Positions 1 to 12,345 of a DNA stretch of 64,000 nt are shown in pieces. The notes under the pieces are model-generated. The model did not search any database, was not told where the DNA came from, and saw nothing but the letters and a program-made list of their open reading frames with translations. The stretch lies in the NCBI GenBank assembly GCA_003439945.1, contig QVRM01002290.1:53018-117017 (forward strand). The letters are read 5' to 3'. This stretch comes from Dermanyssus gallinae (lineage: Eukaryota > Arthropoda > Arachnida > Mesostigmata > Dermanyssidae). Both the position numbers and the translations under genes were made by a program. The number at the start of each line of letters is the position of its first letter. Position 1 is the stretch's first letter.

Positions 1-1242
1 CGCCAGGTTCAGGAAGACCCTTTGGGCCTTTTCGGTCACGTACTTAACGTGTGCCGATTCGGTCAGTCCGGTGTCTAGCATGACCCCAAGGTACTTTACC
101 TTCTTTCTGATTTCTATCGGGTGGCCCGCCATCACGAGGTTAATGCCGGTCGTCCTCTTTCTGCCTGTTAGGTACATCGCCTCCGTCTTGTCGGGTGCCA
201 GTTTCAAGTGATGGGACTCTATCCACTCGGACACCATTGACAAGGCCTCATTGGCGGCGCTCTCCAGGGCTCTTTCGGTCCTGGCCGTTATCATGAGTGC
301 AAGGTCATCGGCGTACGCCAACGTCTCCACCCCATACGGGAGACCTGGGATCTCGAGCACCCCGTCGTAAGCTATGTTCCAGAGCACGGGTCCTAGAATC
401 GAGCCCTGTGGGACTCCGGCAGTAACCTCGTACTCCTGCCCCCTGCAACCAAGCCTCTGTCATCCAGGTAGGATGAAATCATTCGACGGAGGTAGAGGGA
501 AAAGCCCTTCCTCTTCATCGCCTCCACAATTACTTTCCAATTCATTGTGTTGAAGGCATTTTTGACATCCAGGAGGATCAGGAGCACGAATCCCCTTGTT
601 TTAGGGGTCTTCATAGTCTCCTCACCCGCCCGTTTCAGAACCTTCTTTAGAGCCCCTAATGCGGATCTGCCCTTCCGGAAGCCGTACTGGACATCTGATA
701 GGGCGTTCTTTTCCTGAATCTCGTCGTTTAGTCTCTTGACTATAACGTTCTCCAGGAGCTTACCCATGGCGTCAATGAGGCATATGGGCCGGTAAGCCGA
801 AGGCCCCGTCTTCCTCCCGGGTTTGGGGATTAGAACCAGGCTTGCCCTTTTCCACAGGCCTTCTCTCAGAAGCTTGTTGGCAAGGTCTTGGAAGACCTTA
901 GACCACCTTTTGACCAGTAGCCTCGCTACTTCTGGGGGAATTCCGTCTAGGCCGGGCGCTTTACCGGTTGCCAACCGATTCCGGGCTTGTTCGACCTCCT
1001 CCAGCGTCACCTCCGGAATGTTTTCCGGGGTGACCGAGAACTCCTCGTTTTCTCTCCGCGGCTGTGCCGGAAAAAGACCGGCTACAGTCTCCCGCAGCAC
1101 ATCCGGGGGGAGTTTCGGGGGAGGTCTCCGGAGCTTGGCGATAACTATTCGGTACGGCAGGCCCCATACGTCGCTCTCCACCGCGTCTATCAGCTCTTTC
1201 TCCGCTCTAACACGCTCTCCGTTTTGTTTGATAAAAGCCTAG
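1..1242 (-). mobile_element. 5'-truncated R1-clade non-LTR retrotransposon, reverse transcriptase region
   Basis: Read on the minus strand this encodes the RT domain of a non-LTR retrotransposon. Visible in order: a linker ending in GKAPGLDGIPPEV, the fingers motif LVLIPKPGRKTGPSAYRPICL, QYGFRKGRSA, the palm DVKNAFNTMNW, then GVPQGSILGP (about 400-421), the catalytic YADD (304-315) and KLAPDKTEAMYL with YLGVMLD beyond. The pattern is typical of R1-clade elements, which copy their RNA at a nicked target. The frame is open from 1233 down to about 450. A one-base shift in the G-rich stretch near 440-460 then moves GVPQGS and YADD into another frame, so this copy is inactive. The 5' side ends at an in-frame stop near 1234, with no endonuclease domain, so it is 5'-truncated. 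The 3' part runs off the window edge. Clade assignment is by motif recognition only. Confidence 0.88.
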
Positions 1243-1842
1243 CATGTAGTAACATGCTGTATTAAAAGGCAATTACAGCAACGGCATCACGTCGGTGGAT
1301 GCGTTAATGGCGTACAACATTGCACAGTAAACAGTCCACACGCAACATTTTCCGTATATATAATAGTCAATGTTCATGCAGACAGACGGTTTATATATAT
1401 ATATATATAAAGTGCGTTTTATTGATGTGTTCATTACTTTGCATGCTTTCATGCGAACATGAACATGACTCAAATATGCCACAATGCTAATGCCCATGCA
1501 CGGATATATGTATCTTGTTAGATAACACTTGTATGTGTTTGAGGTTAGCGCTATTGACGTTATCACTACAAAGTTATTACTATTAGTGTAGAATACCGGC
1601 CTTTCTTCCCGTTTTCTGAATTTTGCTTAGTACTGCTTGATAAGCATTACTCGTTACACAAGTAGCAATCAAGATAAATTGCTCTAACGTTTGCCAATTT
1701 TTAACCTAAATGACAGCATATCTTATATACCTTTTGCAAATATGCATTTTTTGCACGTGTATTCAAAATATAGAGAGCGATTTACGGTTTTTTACCCGAA
1801 CGCTAGCACTCTATCTCCATATTATAGGATAAATATAAAGAA

Positions 1843-1883
<41 letters not shown>

Positions 1884-1994
1884 CAGTACCCTTCTGACTT
1901 GGCCTATGGTTTTGTTTCATTTGGATGCATACAACGTTGTGTTGGCCTTATCCGAAAACTCACTGTAACCTGTTGCGTTTCGGCGTCGACCTGT
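1243..1994. other. Intergenic or intronic sequence with two (TA)n tracts
   Basis: No gene seen. Short (TA)n microsatellites lie at about 1392-1409 and 1847-1880. The rest is AT-rich and unassigned. Confidence 0.6.
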
Positions 1995-2410
1995 TAGATG
2001 TAGAAGGGACCAACGCAGCCTGAAAGGCGTTCAAGTGCTTTTGCCGAAGCACTTATGTCAAAAGAAAAAGCTCTGGCCGAAAACGACCCACAGGATTGGA
2101 AAACGTAGATCCCGGTCGCCCTATCAGTACCCCCGACGCCAACCTAAAATGCCGAAAGGATGTCGTTGTAATCAATGGGCAAGGTCTACCTCGGGAGCGC
2201 GTTGGTACTCGTTTGGATAAACAAGTAACTAACGCAAGCTGAATCCGATCTCAAAACCTTTTGCGCCTGTGTGAGGTAATGATTAGGCGAGGCTTTTTTT
2301 TTATTGACGCTGCTTTCTCGACCGACGGCTGGGCGCAAGTGATCCTACGCCCCAAGAGGCCTAGACATGCACAACGCCACCAAACGGCTAATTGTCGAGC
2401 ATTAACGGTG
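1995..2410 (+). pseudogene. Decayed coding-like stretch, unassigned
   Basis: Three plus-strand frames give protein-like segments one after another. The first contains FAEALMSKEKALAENDPQDW and ends at a stop near 2106. Next, in a shifted frame, come DPGRPISTPDANLKCRKDV and GQGLPRERVGTRLDKQVTN. A third contains FFFIDAAFSTDGWAQVILRP up to about 2400. The mixed charged composition without simple repeats looks like an old reading frame broken by stops and shifts. I do not recognise the family. A retroelement first ORF or a processed pseudogene are both possible. There is no clear start codon, promoter or splice site. Confidence 0.33.
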
Positions 2411-3215
2411 CCGATAATTTAAACAAAAAAACTCTACCTCCTCTCCCAGCGTTCAATAATTCACTTTCGCATTAACGAAAGTCCAGACGATAGACCGTGA
2501 AGCCTCAGGCATAAATATAATAAGACTAAAAGGCTTAAGTACATACCAATAAATGAATTGTTCGTTCTAATTTGCCGGTCTATCCAAGTTTACCCGATAG
2601 GCACAATCAGTTTCTGTTTGGCATTACTGTGTTAGATATCCTGGCCAGGTTCCGCGTGCATTACTATGCATCCTGTATCCTGACCTTACAATACCGTTTT
2701 CTACGCCAAGCGACGCTGGGTTGAGAAAGTTAATTCATCTTTCAAATTTACAACCTGAGACCTGGTCCTCTTACAAACCCCTGCGACAGTCTGGTAAAAA
2801 CTGGTACTTTTACTTTTATTGATGGTGTTTATCTTTACTGCTTGCATTCGCGATATCATCATTTCTAAGATGGCGAGCAGAAAAAGACGAGATGGTAATG
2901 CTAGATTACCAAGAAAAGCTAATTGTTGATTGATGATGATGATGATGTCCAAAACTATGATTATGATTGTTGTTACTATGATATGTTTCGTTCATATTGC
3001 TGCTGCAAATCCGTGAGCCTCGTAAGGTAACCTTGCATACATGCGGTGGTGCTACATTATTTTGCTGGTAGATTCTAGAAGTCTTGTGGTTCATCGCTGT
3101 CTTGCCGCCAGAACAGTCGCGCAGGGGTAGAGGCAGAGAAGTTTTAACCGCCGGTGTAATAAACACCTTAGTTGCCCCTGCTTATATTGCTGATTTGCGG
3201 TCTACGCTTAAATAG
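2411..3215. other. No recognisable feature
   Basis: Mixed-composition sequence with short reading frames only. A short (GAT)n run lies at about 2931-2947. Nothing assignable. Confidence 0.5.
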
Positions 3216-3625
3216 ATGCTTGAAATTGCCGTTTTTTGTGGTCGTTGTTGCCATCATATTGTTGTCGTCATGTTGTTGTTGCCATCACGTTGTTGCCGTC
3301 ATGTTGTTGTTGTTGCCGTAGTTATGTTGTTGCTGTTGTTCTTGTTGTTTGTCGTCGTTGTTATTGTTGTTGTTAGTGCTGTTGTTGTTGTTGTTGTTGT
3401 TGTCGCGCTTGTTGTTGTACTGTTGTGTTCGTGGTCATTGTTTCTGCTGTCTGTGTACTTACTGTTGCTGCAACCTTTCTTGATGTTGTTGCTGCTGCTG
3501 CTGCTGCTGTTGTGTGTTTGTTTTTGTCTTTACCTGCTGCTGTTGTGTGTTTCCTGCCGTTGTTGTTGCTGCTGTTGTTGTTGTAGTTGTGGTTGTTTTG
3601 GCAGCTGTTGTGATTGTTACCGTTT
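3216..3625. repeat. GTT/GCT-rich low-complexity tract
   Basis: Dense imperfect (GTT)n and (GCT)n triplets. One strand reads as poly-Val/Leu/Cys and the other as poly-Gln/Asn/Thr. The long open frames over this tract follow from the triplet repeat and are not evidence of a gene. On the minus strand a glutamine run ends at CAGCAG|GTAAAG near 3527, a passable splice donor. A polyQ exon on that strand therefore cannot be excluded. Confidence 0.75.
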
Positions 3626-4740
3626 TTTCGGTACAGGTGCTGTGGCGGCTCATGGCGGTGTCGTTGCGCTGCAACCTGTGTCATTATGGCTGGCATCATT
3701 ACGGGCGCGGCGCCGCTCTTGCCGGCTCCAGTCGGTGAAATGGCTTTTCGCCGCCGGTCGTTCCACTGCTCATCGGCGGCGGCGGCGGCGTTTAGCCAAT
3801 GTGATTGGCCCCCTTTCCCGGGCTCGCTCGACAGCCAGGCGGACGTGGCCAGCCGGATTCCCAGGAGAGCGTGGCGAGACCGCGCGGCGTTACCCTTTCC
3901 CCCGATAGAAGGAGGAGGAGAGCCGAACCGGCCTCGTATCGGCCGAAATACGTGAGCGTCTAGAGCGTGCTCAGCCCTCCGAATGTTCGGCACGTGATGA
4001 TGAAGTGATGAACGTGATCGCGGTCGTCTCTCGCTGCCAGCTGATGTCGCGTCGCTGAGTGCTAGCTTGCGACAGCAAACGAAGTCGCCGCTGTCCTCAC
4101 GGCGCCTCCCGCTGCCAAAGCTGTCATTTCGACGGTCGACGATTTATACGACGATTATATACGAAGACCGAGTCGGGTCGAGAGTACGTCGTTGTCGTTG
4201 TCGTTGTCGTTGTCTGATACGACGCCGAGGAGACGACAAAACACCTGTATTGTATGTTGAGCAAACATAATGTCGTTGGCGATGCTGTCGTTGGCTTAAC
4301 TTTAATTGTGACATACAGACACACACACACACAGAGAGACGCACTTACACTCACACATAGAGGTAGAGGTACACGCGCGCACACTACAGAGAATACAATC
4401 TGTAGACAGTTCTTCACAGGTCGATATGCATTCTCTCTCTCACCGACGCGTCTCATCGTTATCGTATCGTCGGGAGGCAGCAAAGCAAAGTTCACCGCGT
4501 TACCCACTCCACTGAGCCATTGCCGCGCTCTCAGCCGTCGCAGGCCAGAATAAAGAAGTTTGGCTTCGAGAGGTGTTGGTCGTTGTGGTTTCGATAGTGA
4601 GTGTCGCTGTGCTCTCGGTGTTCTACGAGTCTCGTCTGGAGTGTGCGAGTGCTTCTGGCTGTCGATGTCGACCCGACGGGCTCTGACCGGCTAGAAAAAA
4701 TTGCCAAGGAAAAGTGCTCTCTACACACGTGAGGATACCT
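3626..4740. promoter_or_regulatory. CpG-rich block, candidate promoter or 5' UTR region
   Basis: This stretch is clearly richer in G, C and CpG than its AT-rich surroundings. It holds (GGC)n near 3772-3790, (GTCGTT)n near 4189-4213 and a (CA)n tract near 4319-4334. Overlapping frames are open on both strands here, which GC-rich low-complexity DNA produces by chance. In arthropods such blocks often carry promoters and 5' untranslated exons. That reading is inference: I see no TATA box or initiator I would defend. Confidence 0.25.
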
Positions 4741-4798
4741 GGGGAGTGGAGGGCATACTGTCGTGTACTACATATATATATATAAATATATATATGTG

Positions 4799-4829
<31 letters not shown>

Positions 4830-5253
4830 GAATATATAAATATATATTTGTTTGTGAGCATGTATGCATGCACCTGTCTTTAAGACACAAATATTTACAC
4901 CCGTAGATGGAGCCTACACTAGCGGCCGTGTGCTGTGCCGACTGTTGCCCTTCTGATCGTAGTGGCTAGTCGACCGATGGTGCCTTCTCGGCCTCCGACT
5001 TCTAAACCGGATAGATCCTCGTTAGGAGGTAGCAAGCAGTTCCCCCCGTCGCTGAATGGTCGGAACCTCAGCTAGGCGGAAAAGCGTGGGTAGCCAACAA
5101 ACAACTACGCTTGTTCTTCACTTGTGTGACGTTCATTCATTGTTGTCACGTGGAAGGCAGTTACCGTAGTTACCACTCGAAGCTGCCTAGATTGACAACA
5201 CCAGTTCGTCGGCGATTATGTTCGTACAGCCGGCAAACACACTTGTATGTCAT
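4741..5253. other. Imperfect (TA)n tract and unassigned sequence
   Basis: An imperfect (TA)n tract interrupted by AAA and TGTG lies at about 4768-4850. The remainder shows no recognisable coding or RNA gene. Confidence 0.5.
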
Positions 5254-5330
5254 GTGGTGTAGTGTGAATTGCACGTTTTCACATAGAAGCTGTGCCTGCC
5301 CGTACTGGATTTAGATACGTGTTAAACAGT

Positions 5331-5404
5331 ATGAGCCCGGATGTGCCTGTAAATGTGAATGTGCAACAGCGACCTTACGAGCCATGCGCATCGCTGGATA
5401 CTTG
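5331..5404 (+). CDS. Candidate first coding exon, unassigned
   Basis: An ATG at 5331 opens 24 codons beginning MSPDVPVNVNVQQRPYEPCA. They run straight into a consensus splice donor, TTG|GTGAGT, at 5404/5405. The frame is also open upstream of the ATG to a stop just before 5254, so an upstream acceptor is possible instead. The exon would end with two bases of a split codon. I do not recognise the protein. A good donor plus non-repetitive coding composition is the only support; this could be chance. Confidence 0.22.
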
Positions 5405-5422
5405 GTGAGTAGAAAAAAAAAG

Positions 5423-5453
<31 letters not shown>

Positions 5454-7180
5454 TTATATATGCAAACATAGAACAAGTGATAATAAGGTACAGAAAGTGT
5501 ATACAAAAATAGACAAACGAAGAACATAGGGCCAACAATTCGCCAATAACCAAAGTATTGCAACCAACAAACAAAGTACTCGTCCGTGGATTGCATAACG
5601 ACGACTTTGTCGACGGTTGCATCTTCACGGGATTTTTGATGATAGATATTTGACGACTGGTCATCGAATGCACACCACTCTGTAACACCGCGCGTTTTAC
5701 ACGCCGGCGGAGTTTGTTCACCTTTAAGCCACATGCAAAGCACATCCGTGCCTGAATATCGTGACTGTCGTTTTATCGGCGCGCTGCGCTTGGCCCGCAA
5801 GTGTGAACAGGCTTTCCAGCTATTAAAAGCGGTCCGAGCTATTAATAGCTGTGCAATTAACTTCTCATCATTACATTTGTATCACGCATACAGGATATGC
5901 ATATATACACTGTATAATTACTTAGAGCTGCTTTCGGCATGTCAGTCAAGACCGGCAGCGAGCGCATCGAGCTCTCCCCTTATTAATTATCTTCCTGACT
6001 CGGTTACAGACAGATTGCGTGCAATCTGGGCAAGGCGGAGATACAGGCTGTACGCTTTGCTCTTGTTAGCCAAACTTTGAGTGCAGTGAGCCGTTTTGAG
6101 CTTTAAAGCTCAAAACACTCAAAACTCAGCATGTTTTTTTTTATGGAGAAGGGCTCAGAACTTATCAACAATGACAACGATGATGATAGTTTATTAAGAT
6201 TTATTGTCAGGATCGATCAAGAGGCGAAATGAGGAGAAACACCATATCCACGACAATCTAACTGCGTGTCGTTGCTAGACATCGCCAGCGAGGAAACCCC
6301 AAACATTGTGCCGAAACCCGCGTTCCCTGTTCGGGCCGAACGGGATACCTACCGTCTACATTAGGCAACTTGCAGAATAACTCCATACAATAATTATTAG
6401 CCTACATCTTCGTTAACGTCGGCAAACCACGTCATTTCGCGTCGCTTGCAATGCAACAGTGCTTACATTAGTGTACCACTTGACGCACAGATAGGGTCAC
6501 ACAAGTGAAACCTGCGTTTAGAGCGCAAGTGCAGCTGCTAATTATACTAAATCAGTTGGTATGCAGCAAATTAGAACCGGTTCGCCTGCAAATGGTGCTT
6601 AATGGTCTATAAACTCAGCAGCTGGTTAAGGAACTGTTTGACGTCTCGTATATTAAAATTCTAACAAATCTTATTCGTTTGGAATATTAGAAATTGTTGC
6701 CATCTAGAACCCGTTTTTGACTTGACATACATAGCAGCTAATCCAGTAGAGTTACTTGCATGTCGTTCACTTTTGAATTGCAATCGACCAATGCTAGCTT
6801 TGAAGTATAGAGTTTTGCGGTTCAACGAGTAGATGATATGAACTGTAAATAGGACTTGGCATTAGCTAGTCAAATGCATACATTAGCTAAGTTTGAATTG
6901 CTACTTCAAGATGTATCGGGATTCTTCAGGGAAGTGTCTTCTAAGGGGTTTTGCGTACGTCGTTCGCCCATGGACCCAAAACTAAGAATCCTTCCCCGTG
7001 TCAATTAGAAAGTTACGAAAACACTGCCTGAGGCAATCGTAATTCTGCCTTGGCTGTCTGCGGAAGATTTGCAAGCGTAGTTTGAGATTCAACTCTAAAT
7101 GAGATGATTTATTCAGTCTTCCACCCGGTTAGAATCTACAGCTAATTTAAAATGGCATTTTAAAGCTAAATTAATCGACT

Positions 7181-7226
<46 letters not shown>

Positions 7227-8040
7227 GTAGCTAATTAAATGTATAGAATCTTTCCGCGGACTCGTGACAATTGTATCATCCTTCACAAGATACTTTTTGC
7301 AACATTTAATATTAAAAAGAACTTGAATTTTGTTATTAACAGCGCGCATGAGGAGGCTTCGAGACAAATGGGTTGTTCCGCTGCATCCGTACGGAAGAAC
7401 GGTATCAAAAGAGGCAGAGAGAGACTCGCATTATTTATATCGTCACTGCTGTTCTACTCTTACTTTTCCTACTACCAGAACACATTTAGTTCGAACAGTA
7501 TGCGCTCGACTTAATTGACCACATTTGCTGCTGTTGTCATTTGAATTGCTATTTGGCTTAGTCGCTTCCAGTTTCCAATCTCAACACAAAAGTGATTTAC
7601 TGCGGAACTCAGACACAAAAAAGACCGCCGCTCCGCTTCCAGACTTCCGCGCGTACAATCTAGCGAGACGCGACCGCGCTAGTTATGAGTACACTCAAAG
7701 GCCTCTATCAATACACCCTGGCCTGCGGCAAATTTATTTTGGCTGCAAAACAACACGGAAGGCTCAACGTGGTTCAGAAACCAACGCGACGGCGGGCGGT
7801 CATGACGAATCCCTACGGAAGTTGAAAGACAAGACGCCGGGCGATAATTAGCCCCCTATACGAGCGTTGTTGGTGCGCACTCGTGAAACGAGTGTGCCAA
7901 GAGTACAGTTGTTCCTTGTAAAAATAAGCTCGGGGTTGCCTGCAATACTAGAGTAGTTAAACAAAGATTGCTTACTCTTCATCTAGCTGGGTCGATTGCC
8001 GTATAGTCAGTAACTGATTACGACTAGGCAGAGTTTGCTG
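5405..8040. other. Long stretch without recognisable genes
   Basis: (TA)n at about 5423-5445 and 7184-7222. A perfect 24-bp palindrome, with TTTTGAGCTTT in its left half, lies at 6093-6116. Short frames around 7240-7850 have no recognisable motif or splice context. Confidence 0.55.
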
Positions 8041-8252
8041 TTGTTGTTGTTGTTGCTGCTGCTGGCCTAATTGTCCACGCTACTATTGTTGTTATTGTTC
8101 CTGCTGTCTTCGTCGCTGTTGCTTTATGAAAGTCGTTGTTCTTCTTATTGTACTAGTAGCTGTTGTTGTTGTTGCTGTTGTTGTTGTTGCTGTTGTTATA
8201 GTAGTAAAAGTAGCTGCTGTTGTTGTTGTTGTTGCTATAGTTGCTGCTGCTG
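8041..8252. repeat. (GTT)n/(GCT)n low-complexity tract
   Basis: Imperfect TTG and CTG triplets with short interruptions, similar in kind to the tract at 3216-3625. The cysteine-rich frame over it is a repeat artefact. Confidence 0.8.
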
Positions 8253-8529
8253 CTGCGGTCTTTGCGAATGTCTAGTGCCGGCATTCTCCATAATTGAGTT
8301 CGACCGCAAACGCCGCCTCCATCATACGACGTTAGTTAGTTTTTCCGGCTGTCGTCGTTTTATCCTCAGAGCTTTCGAACAGTGTCCCATGTCCTCCACA
8401 ACATCTGGCCACACATGACAATTAAAGTAATTGTTTTGCCAACTTCTAATGCCGGCAGAAAAAACACCTATCACAGGCAGACTTTTCTTCGGACTTCGGA
8501 ACATTCAAGATTTTTATTTGCCTTTCTCG

Positions 8530-8531
<2 letters not shown>

Positions 8532-8564
<33 letters not shown>

Positions 8565-8565
8565 T

Positions 8566-8602
<37 letters not shown>

Positions 8603-8680
8603 TATATATATATATACTATATATATATATATATATATATATCTATATATATATATATATATATATATACACTATATATA

Positions 8681-8747
<67 letters not shown>
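8532..8747. repeat. Large (TA)n microsatellite
   Basis: About 215 bp of almost pure TA, with single G or C interruptions that form small mirror and palindromic sub-blocks. The YIYI-type reading frames over it are artefacts. Confidence 0.97.
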
Positions 8748-8751
<4 letters not shown>

Positions 8752-8993
8752 TTACTCCACGGAAGACCTTAATGGTATAACTTCCTTGCTGTAGAAGAGA
8801 TTTATTAGTTTAGTTAGTTGTCTCTGGCGCATCATCAATCGTAAAAATAACGACAGCGTGTGGCCGCCTGTAGTGTCGTCACTGTCGTAAGCGCTTTAAG
8901 CTTAATTGAGCTTGTAAGCACGCTCTCCAAGTAAGCTAATGGAAACGGGTGCAGAATATCAGAAATAGAGGCATCGAGATGATCCGTTATAGC

Positions 8994-9150
<157 letters not shown>

Positions 9151-9681
9151 CACAGCGCGGTGTCAGTCCGGGCTCTACGTGAGGTCGACGAGCCTCATCG
9201 ATTGACCGTTATAACGATTAACGTAGAGGCGGACGCGGCTCGAACGTGCCGACGCCGCTAAACCCCGGTCCGAGTTAGACTATTATTCAGACGACCATTT
9301 GCAGTGGCCCTTGCACGCCTGAGATTGTCGACAAGCCAGTATTCGCGTCATTATCGTGGATTTCGTCGTCTTATCCTGTTGATTTGAGGGAAACTACCGC
9401 GGGCCCTCCGGCATGGCGGGATCGGATTCAGACTACGCTTTCTCTTTAATGTTAACTCGTAGATTGGCAACAAACCATCACCAAAGGCACTGACAGTACC
9501 GGCAAGATCTGGCGCAGTTCTAACCCCGATTCGAGCGAGACGACAAAGATGACGTCGCGGATTTTTTAAATTACTCCGTAAGACTAATGCCTGTGTACAT
9601 TTTTTTCATGTCACCGATTTTTAGTCCACTCCGACAGTCACCTTGTCTAATTTGGGAACTAAGAAAACCAATTCAAGAGTG
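9151..9681. other. No recognisable feature
   Basis: GC-balanced sequence with frequent stops in all frames. Nothing assigned. Confidence 0.5.
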
Positions 9682-9752
9682 TCCGGTCCGGGTCTCGAAC
9701 CCGGGCCTATCGAATGCAAGGCAAAGGCTTTGCCACTAAGCCATCTTACTCA
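9682..9752 (-). repeat. tRNA-like sequence, probable SINE head or tRNA pseudogene
   Basis: On the minus strand a good RNA polymerase III A box (TGGCTTAGTGG) is followed about 35 bases later by a B box (GGTTCGAGACC) inside a perfect CCCGG/CCCGG T-stem. The 5' bases do not pair with the 3' bases as a tRNA acceptor stem should, and the anticodon arm is irregular. A working tRNA is therefore unlikely. A tRNA-derived SINE head or old tRNA pseudogene fits better. It differs in sequence from the SINE copies at 23.7-28.7 kb. Confidence 0.6.
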
Positions 9753-11975
9753 ATAATATAGGTGGTGGTGGTGGTGGTAACGATAGTATAGTTCATATTA
9801 TCAGACACGTGTCAAAGGTCACCGACTATTCAGCAACCATTGTGGCTACATTTGTAGCACGACTTAAAACTACTCTGTTTAATGATATTGTGCTGCACTT
9901 TGCAACCAGACCATCGTTCCGTTGTGTCTGCCATAGCCTTACTTACGGTGTGATTTTATAGTTACCCGCTGATGAGAAATGACAATTAGAGCAGTTTGCA
10001 AGGCAGCCTCGGCAAGAGGCAATACTAATTAGGTTGCCAGTTATTTATATGAGAAAAACGACCAGCAAAGAAACACCGACAATGTCGCACGTCTACTCGT
10101 TTCAGAATGTTGGTACGTCTGGCGCTCTTAGGAAAAAGTGAGACGCAAGACCAAAAGACACATGCATCAAAGCAAGGCACTCATCAGCACTTGAGCACTT
10201 AAAAAGTGTACGCACAGCCGACAGCATACAAAACTTTGCAACGATAATGCACATGAACCTCAAATAGTCCCAGAGACAATCAAGTGTAAGAGAATGTTTA
10301 TCATTCATGTGTTTTCTTCGTATCTTGTTTTTGCTGTCGGATTGCTTATAGCGTTCGTATTTTGGTTATCAACTGTGCACTGCGCAGATGGCAAATAGCC
10401 TTCAGCAGCTGACCGTTTCGACGGATTTAGAACCGTCACCGTGTGCAGGCAGGGTAGGGGAAAGATAGTTAGAGAGATAAATAGCAAAGAAGACACAGAG
10501 CGCCATAGACACATATACAAAGAGCTAGAGAGAAAGTGAGATGGATGGACGGACGCATGCGGAAAGGTAGGAACTTGGATGTGGGGAGATCGTCCGTCTC
10601 CATATCCCCCGGTTACCCGCGTCTCATATTGTTGCCGTTCTCTATCGGGAAGAAAACAAGTGGCAACGGCGACGCTAAGAGGGAAGCGCTGGGAAGGAAT
10701 TTCATTTCCAGCCCAAGCCATATTGCCTTCAGGATGGAGGTCCAGAAGAGTCTCGGAGACTGTTCTCCTGCCCCGTTCCTTTCTGTCCAGGCCTGGTCCA
10801 CGGTTGTCTCCGCGGGATGAACCCCGCGAACAACTAGATCTCGGATATTCGATATCAACGCCCTACAATACACACATACATATACTTGCAGATAGATACA
10901 CACAATTAGGACACCGAAAGGTCGGTCATTACGAACTGGCGAGGACTATGATGAGTAATAGCAGTAGCAACAGCAGAAGTGTAAAGGCCAGTCCACTGTT
11001 CGATCAATGCTAACTAGTATCAACGCATTTAATGTTCGAACAGCAAACGCGGGGGGGGGGGGGGGCGTTGTTGTCGCCGGCCGCTGTAGCAGACGTTAGA
11101 AGCACTAGCTCAACTAAACGATGCATGCACGTCCCGGGCGTGGTCGTTGCGGTCGACAATAGAACTCCGCCTTGGACCTTGGGCCTTCCTTAACTAACTA
11201 GTGAGTGTGCGTTTTCGTGCCCGAAAGGAATCCGCAGGTCCTTGCAGAGCCTTTCAGGGAACGACGACACATAAGAGCAAACATGAACAACAACAACTAC
11301 AACAACATGCTAGCCGTCACGTACTTGCTGGAAGGCCAGTTTGTCTTCTCATTAGGCAGTCTTTCTGTTCATGTGGTCTTGCCTGTATATAAAAACGCAG
11401 TAAATATTTTGCGTTTTACCCCGACGAACAACGATGTGCCGTGTACGCTAGATATTACTAGGGAATGCGTCTTTATGCAGTTTTAGTATATATATATATA
11501 TATATATTTGTCTTTCTTTGCATGTTGAATAATTACGGGATTGCATACATAAATACTTTAAGGTGTTCGTGCCAGTCTTGCTAGTGAGTTAAACGCAAGG
11601 TACTTATTACCATGACACCTTGCACGCAACGCATCACAATAGTTACCAATACATGTGTCATTTGTACACACTTTATATGTTTAGATGTCCTGCCTACTAC
11701 TCCGTTCCACTCTGAGTTGAGCATTGCCCCTACGGTGTAAAAATCCGAGTCAATTTCAGCCATTTCCTAATACCGTTCAATAATATAATGAGACACGCCC
11801 GGGTTTCTAAGAACTGCTTTTTTTCAATCATATGCGGGCGTTTGTAAGGTTTATACCCAGAAATAACAGGTTTCACTCGGTTAAGTCAGGACAGCTAGAT
11901 GGGAGGACATTCGTTTCGTCCATAGGAGCTGAATGCCGTACGATGCAATTGTTGCTACTTTCACATCGAAAGGAG
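9753..11975. other. No recognisable genes; simple repeats
   Basis: Contains (GGT)n at 9762-9778, a G15 run at 11051-11065 and (TA)n at 11487-11507. Reading frames around 10.3-11.0 kb overlap on both strands and show no domain motif. The 3' end of the RT relic that follows may reach into 11.9 kb. Confidence 0.5.
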
Positions 11976-12345
11976 CTAGCGCTGTCTTGACTGAATACAT
12001 CTGCGTGTCGCTAACACGGCAATTGGGCTCCGTGCCGTTTCTTTAACCCGCGCAGCACATTTATTGATTGAGCCGTTAGTGAGTGCGATGTCTAGGCATG
12101 TAAGTCTATTTAAAAACTTTTGCTTCTGCCCGTCTTGTCTGAGCAAGTCATCCTCTGGTAGCCGGCCCGCATGTCTGAATTGAATGGCTTCCGTCTTTCC
12201 CGCATAGATCTCATTGCCGACTTCCCTCACATAGGCGTCAACGTAGCTGCTACGCTAGCGTAGCTCGAGTCGCCTGCTGGAGGTAAAATTCGAGGGTCGC
12301 CGTTGAGTAGTAAGTCGTCCGCGTACAGTGTGATCATTAGTGATT
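11976..12345 (-). pseudogene. Decayed non-LTR retrotransposon reverse transcriptase
   Basis: On the minus strand the catalytic core reads LYADDLLLNGDP, with YADD at 12314-12325. After a frameshift it continues as DAYVREVGNEIYAGKTEAIQF and then a degenerate YLG-type motif (LTCLDIALTNGS). The order YADD, then K-TE, then YLG is that expected of a LINE RT palm-to-thumb region. Upstream on the same strand (12.35-12.9 kb) translations are too decayed to align by eye. At least one frameshift and several stops make it inactive. It differs from the R1-like copy at the window start. Confidence 0.65.

Noticed and set aside
823..1265. Plus-strand open frames of 92-139 codons
   Set aside because: They lie antisense to the R1-like RT, which has clear family motifs; they are shadow frames.
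3373..3993. 206-codon minus-strand frame with poly-Gln/Asn
   Set aside because: Its C-terminal half is translated triplet repeat, and competing frames on the plus strand are equally open in this CpG-rich DNA. No domain is recognisable, so it was not called as a gene.
8382..8780. Long poly-Ile-Tyr frame
   Set aside because: It is a translation of the (TA)n array; the same artefact occurs at every TA microsatellite.
9682..9752. Functional tRNA gene
   Set aside because: A and B boxes are good but acceptor and anticodon stems do not form properly; kept only as tRNA-like sequence.
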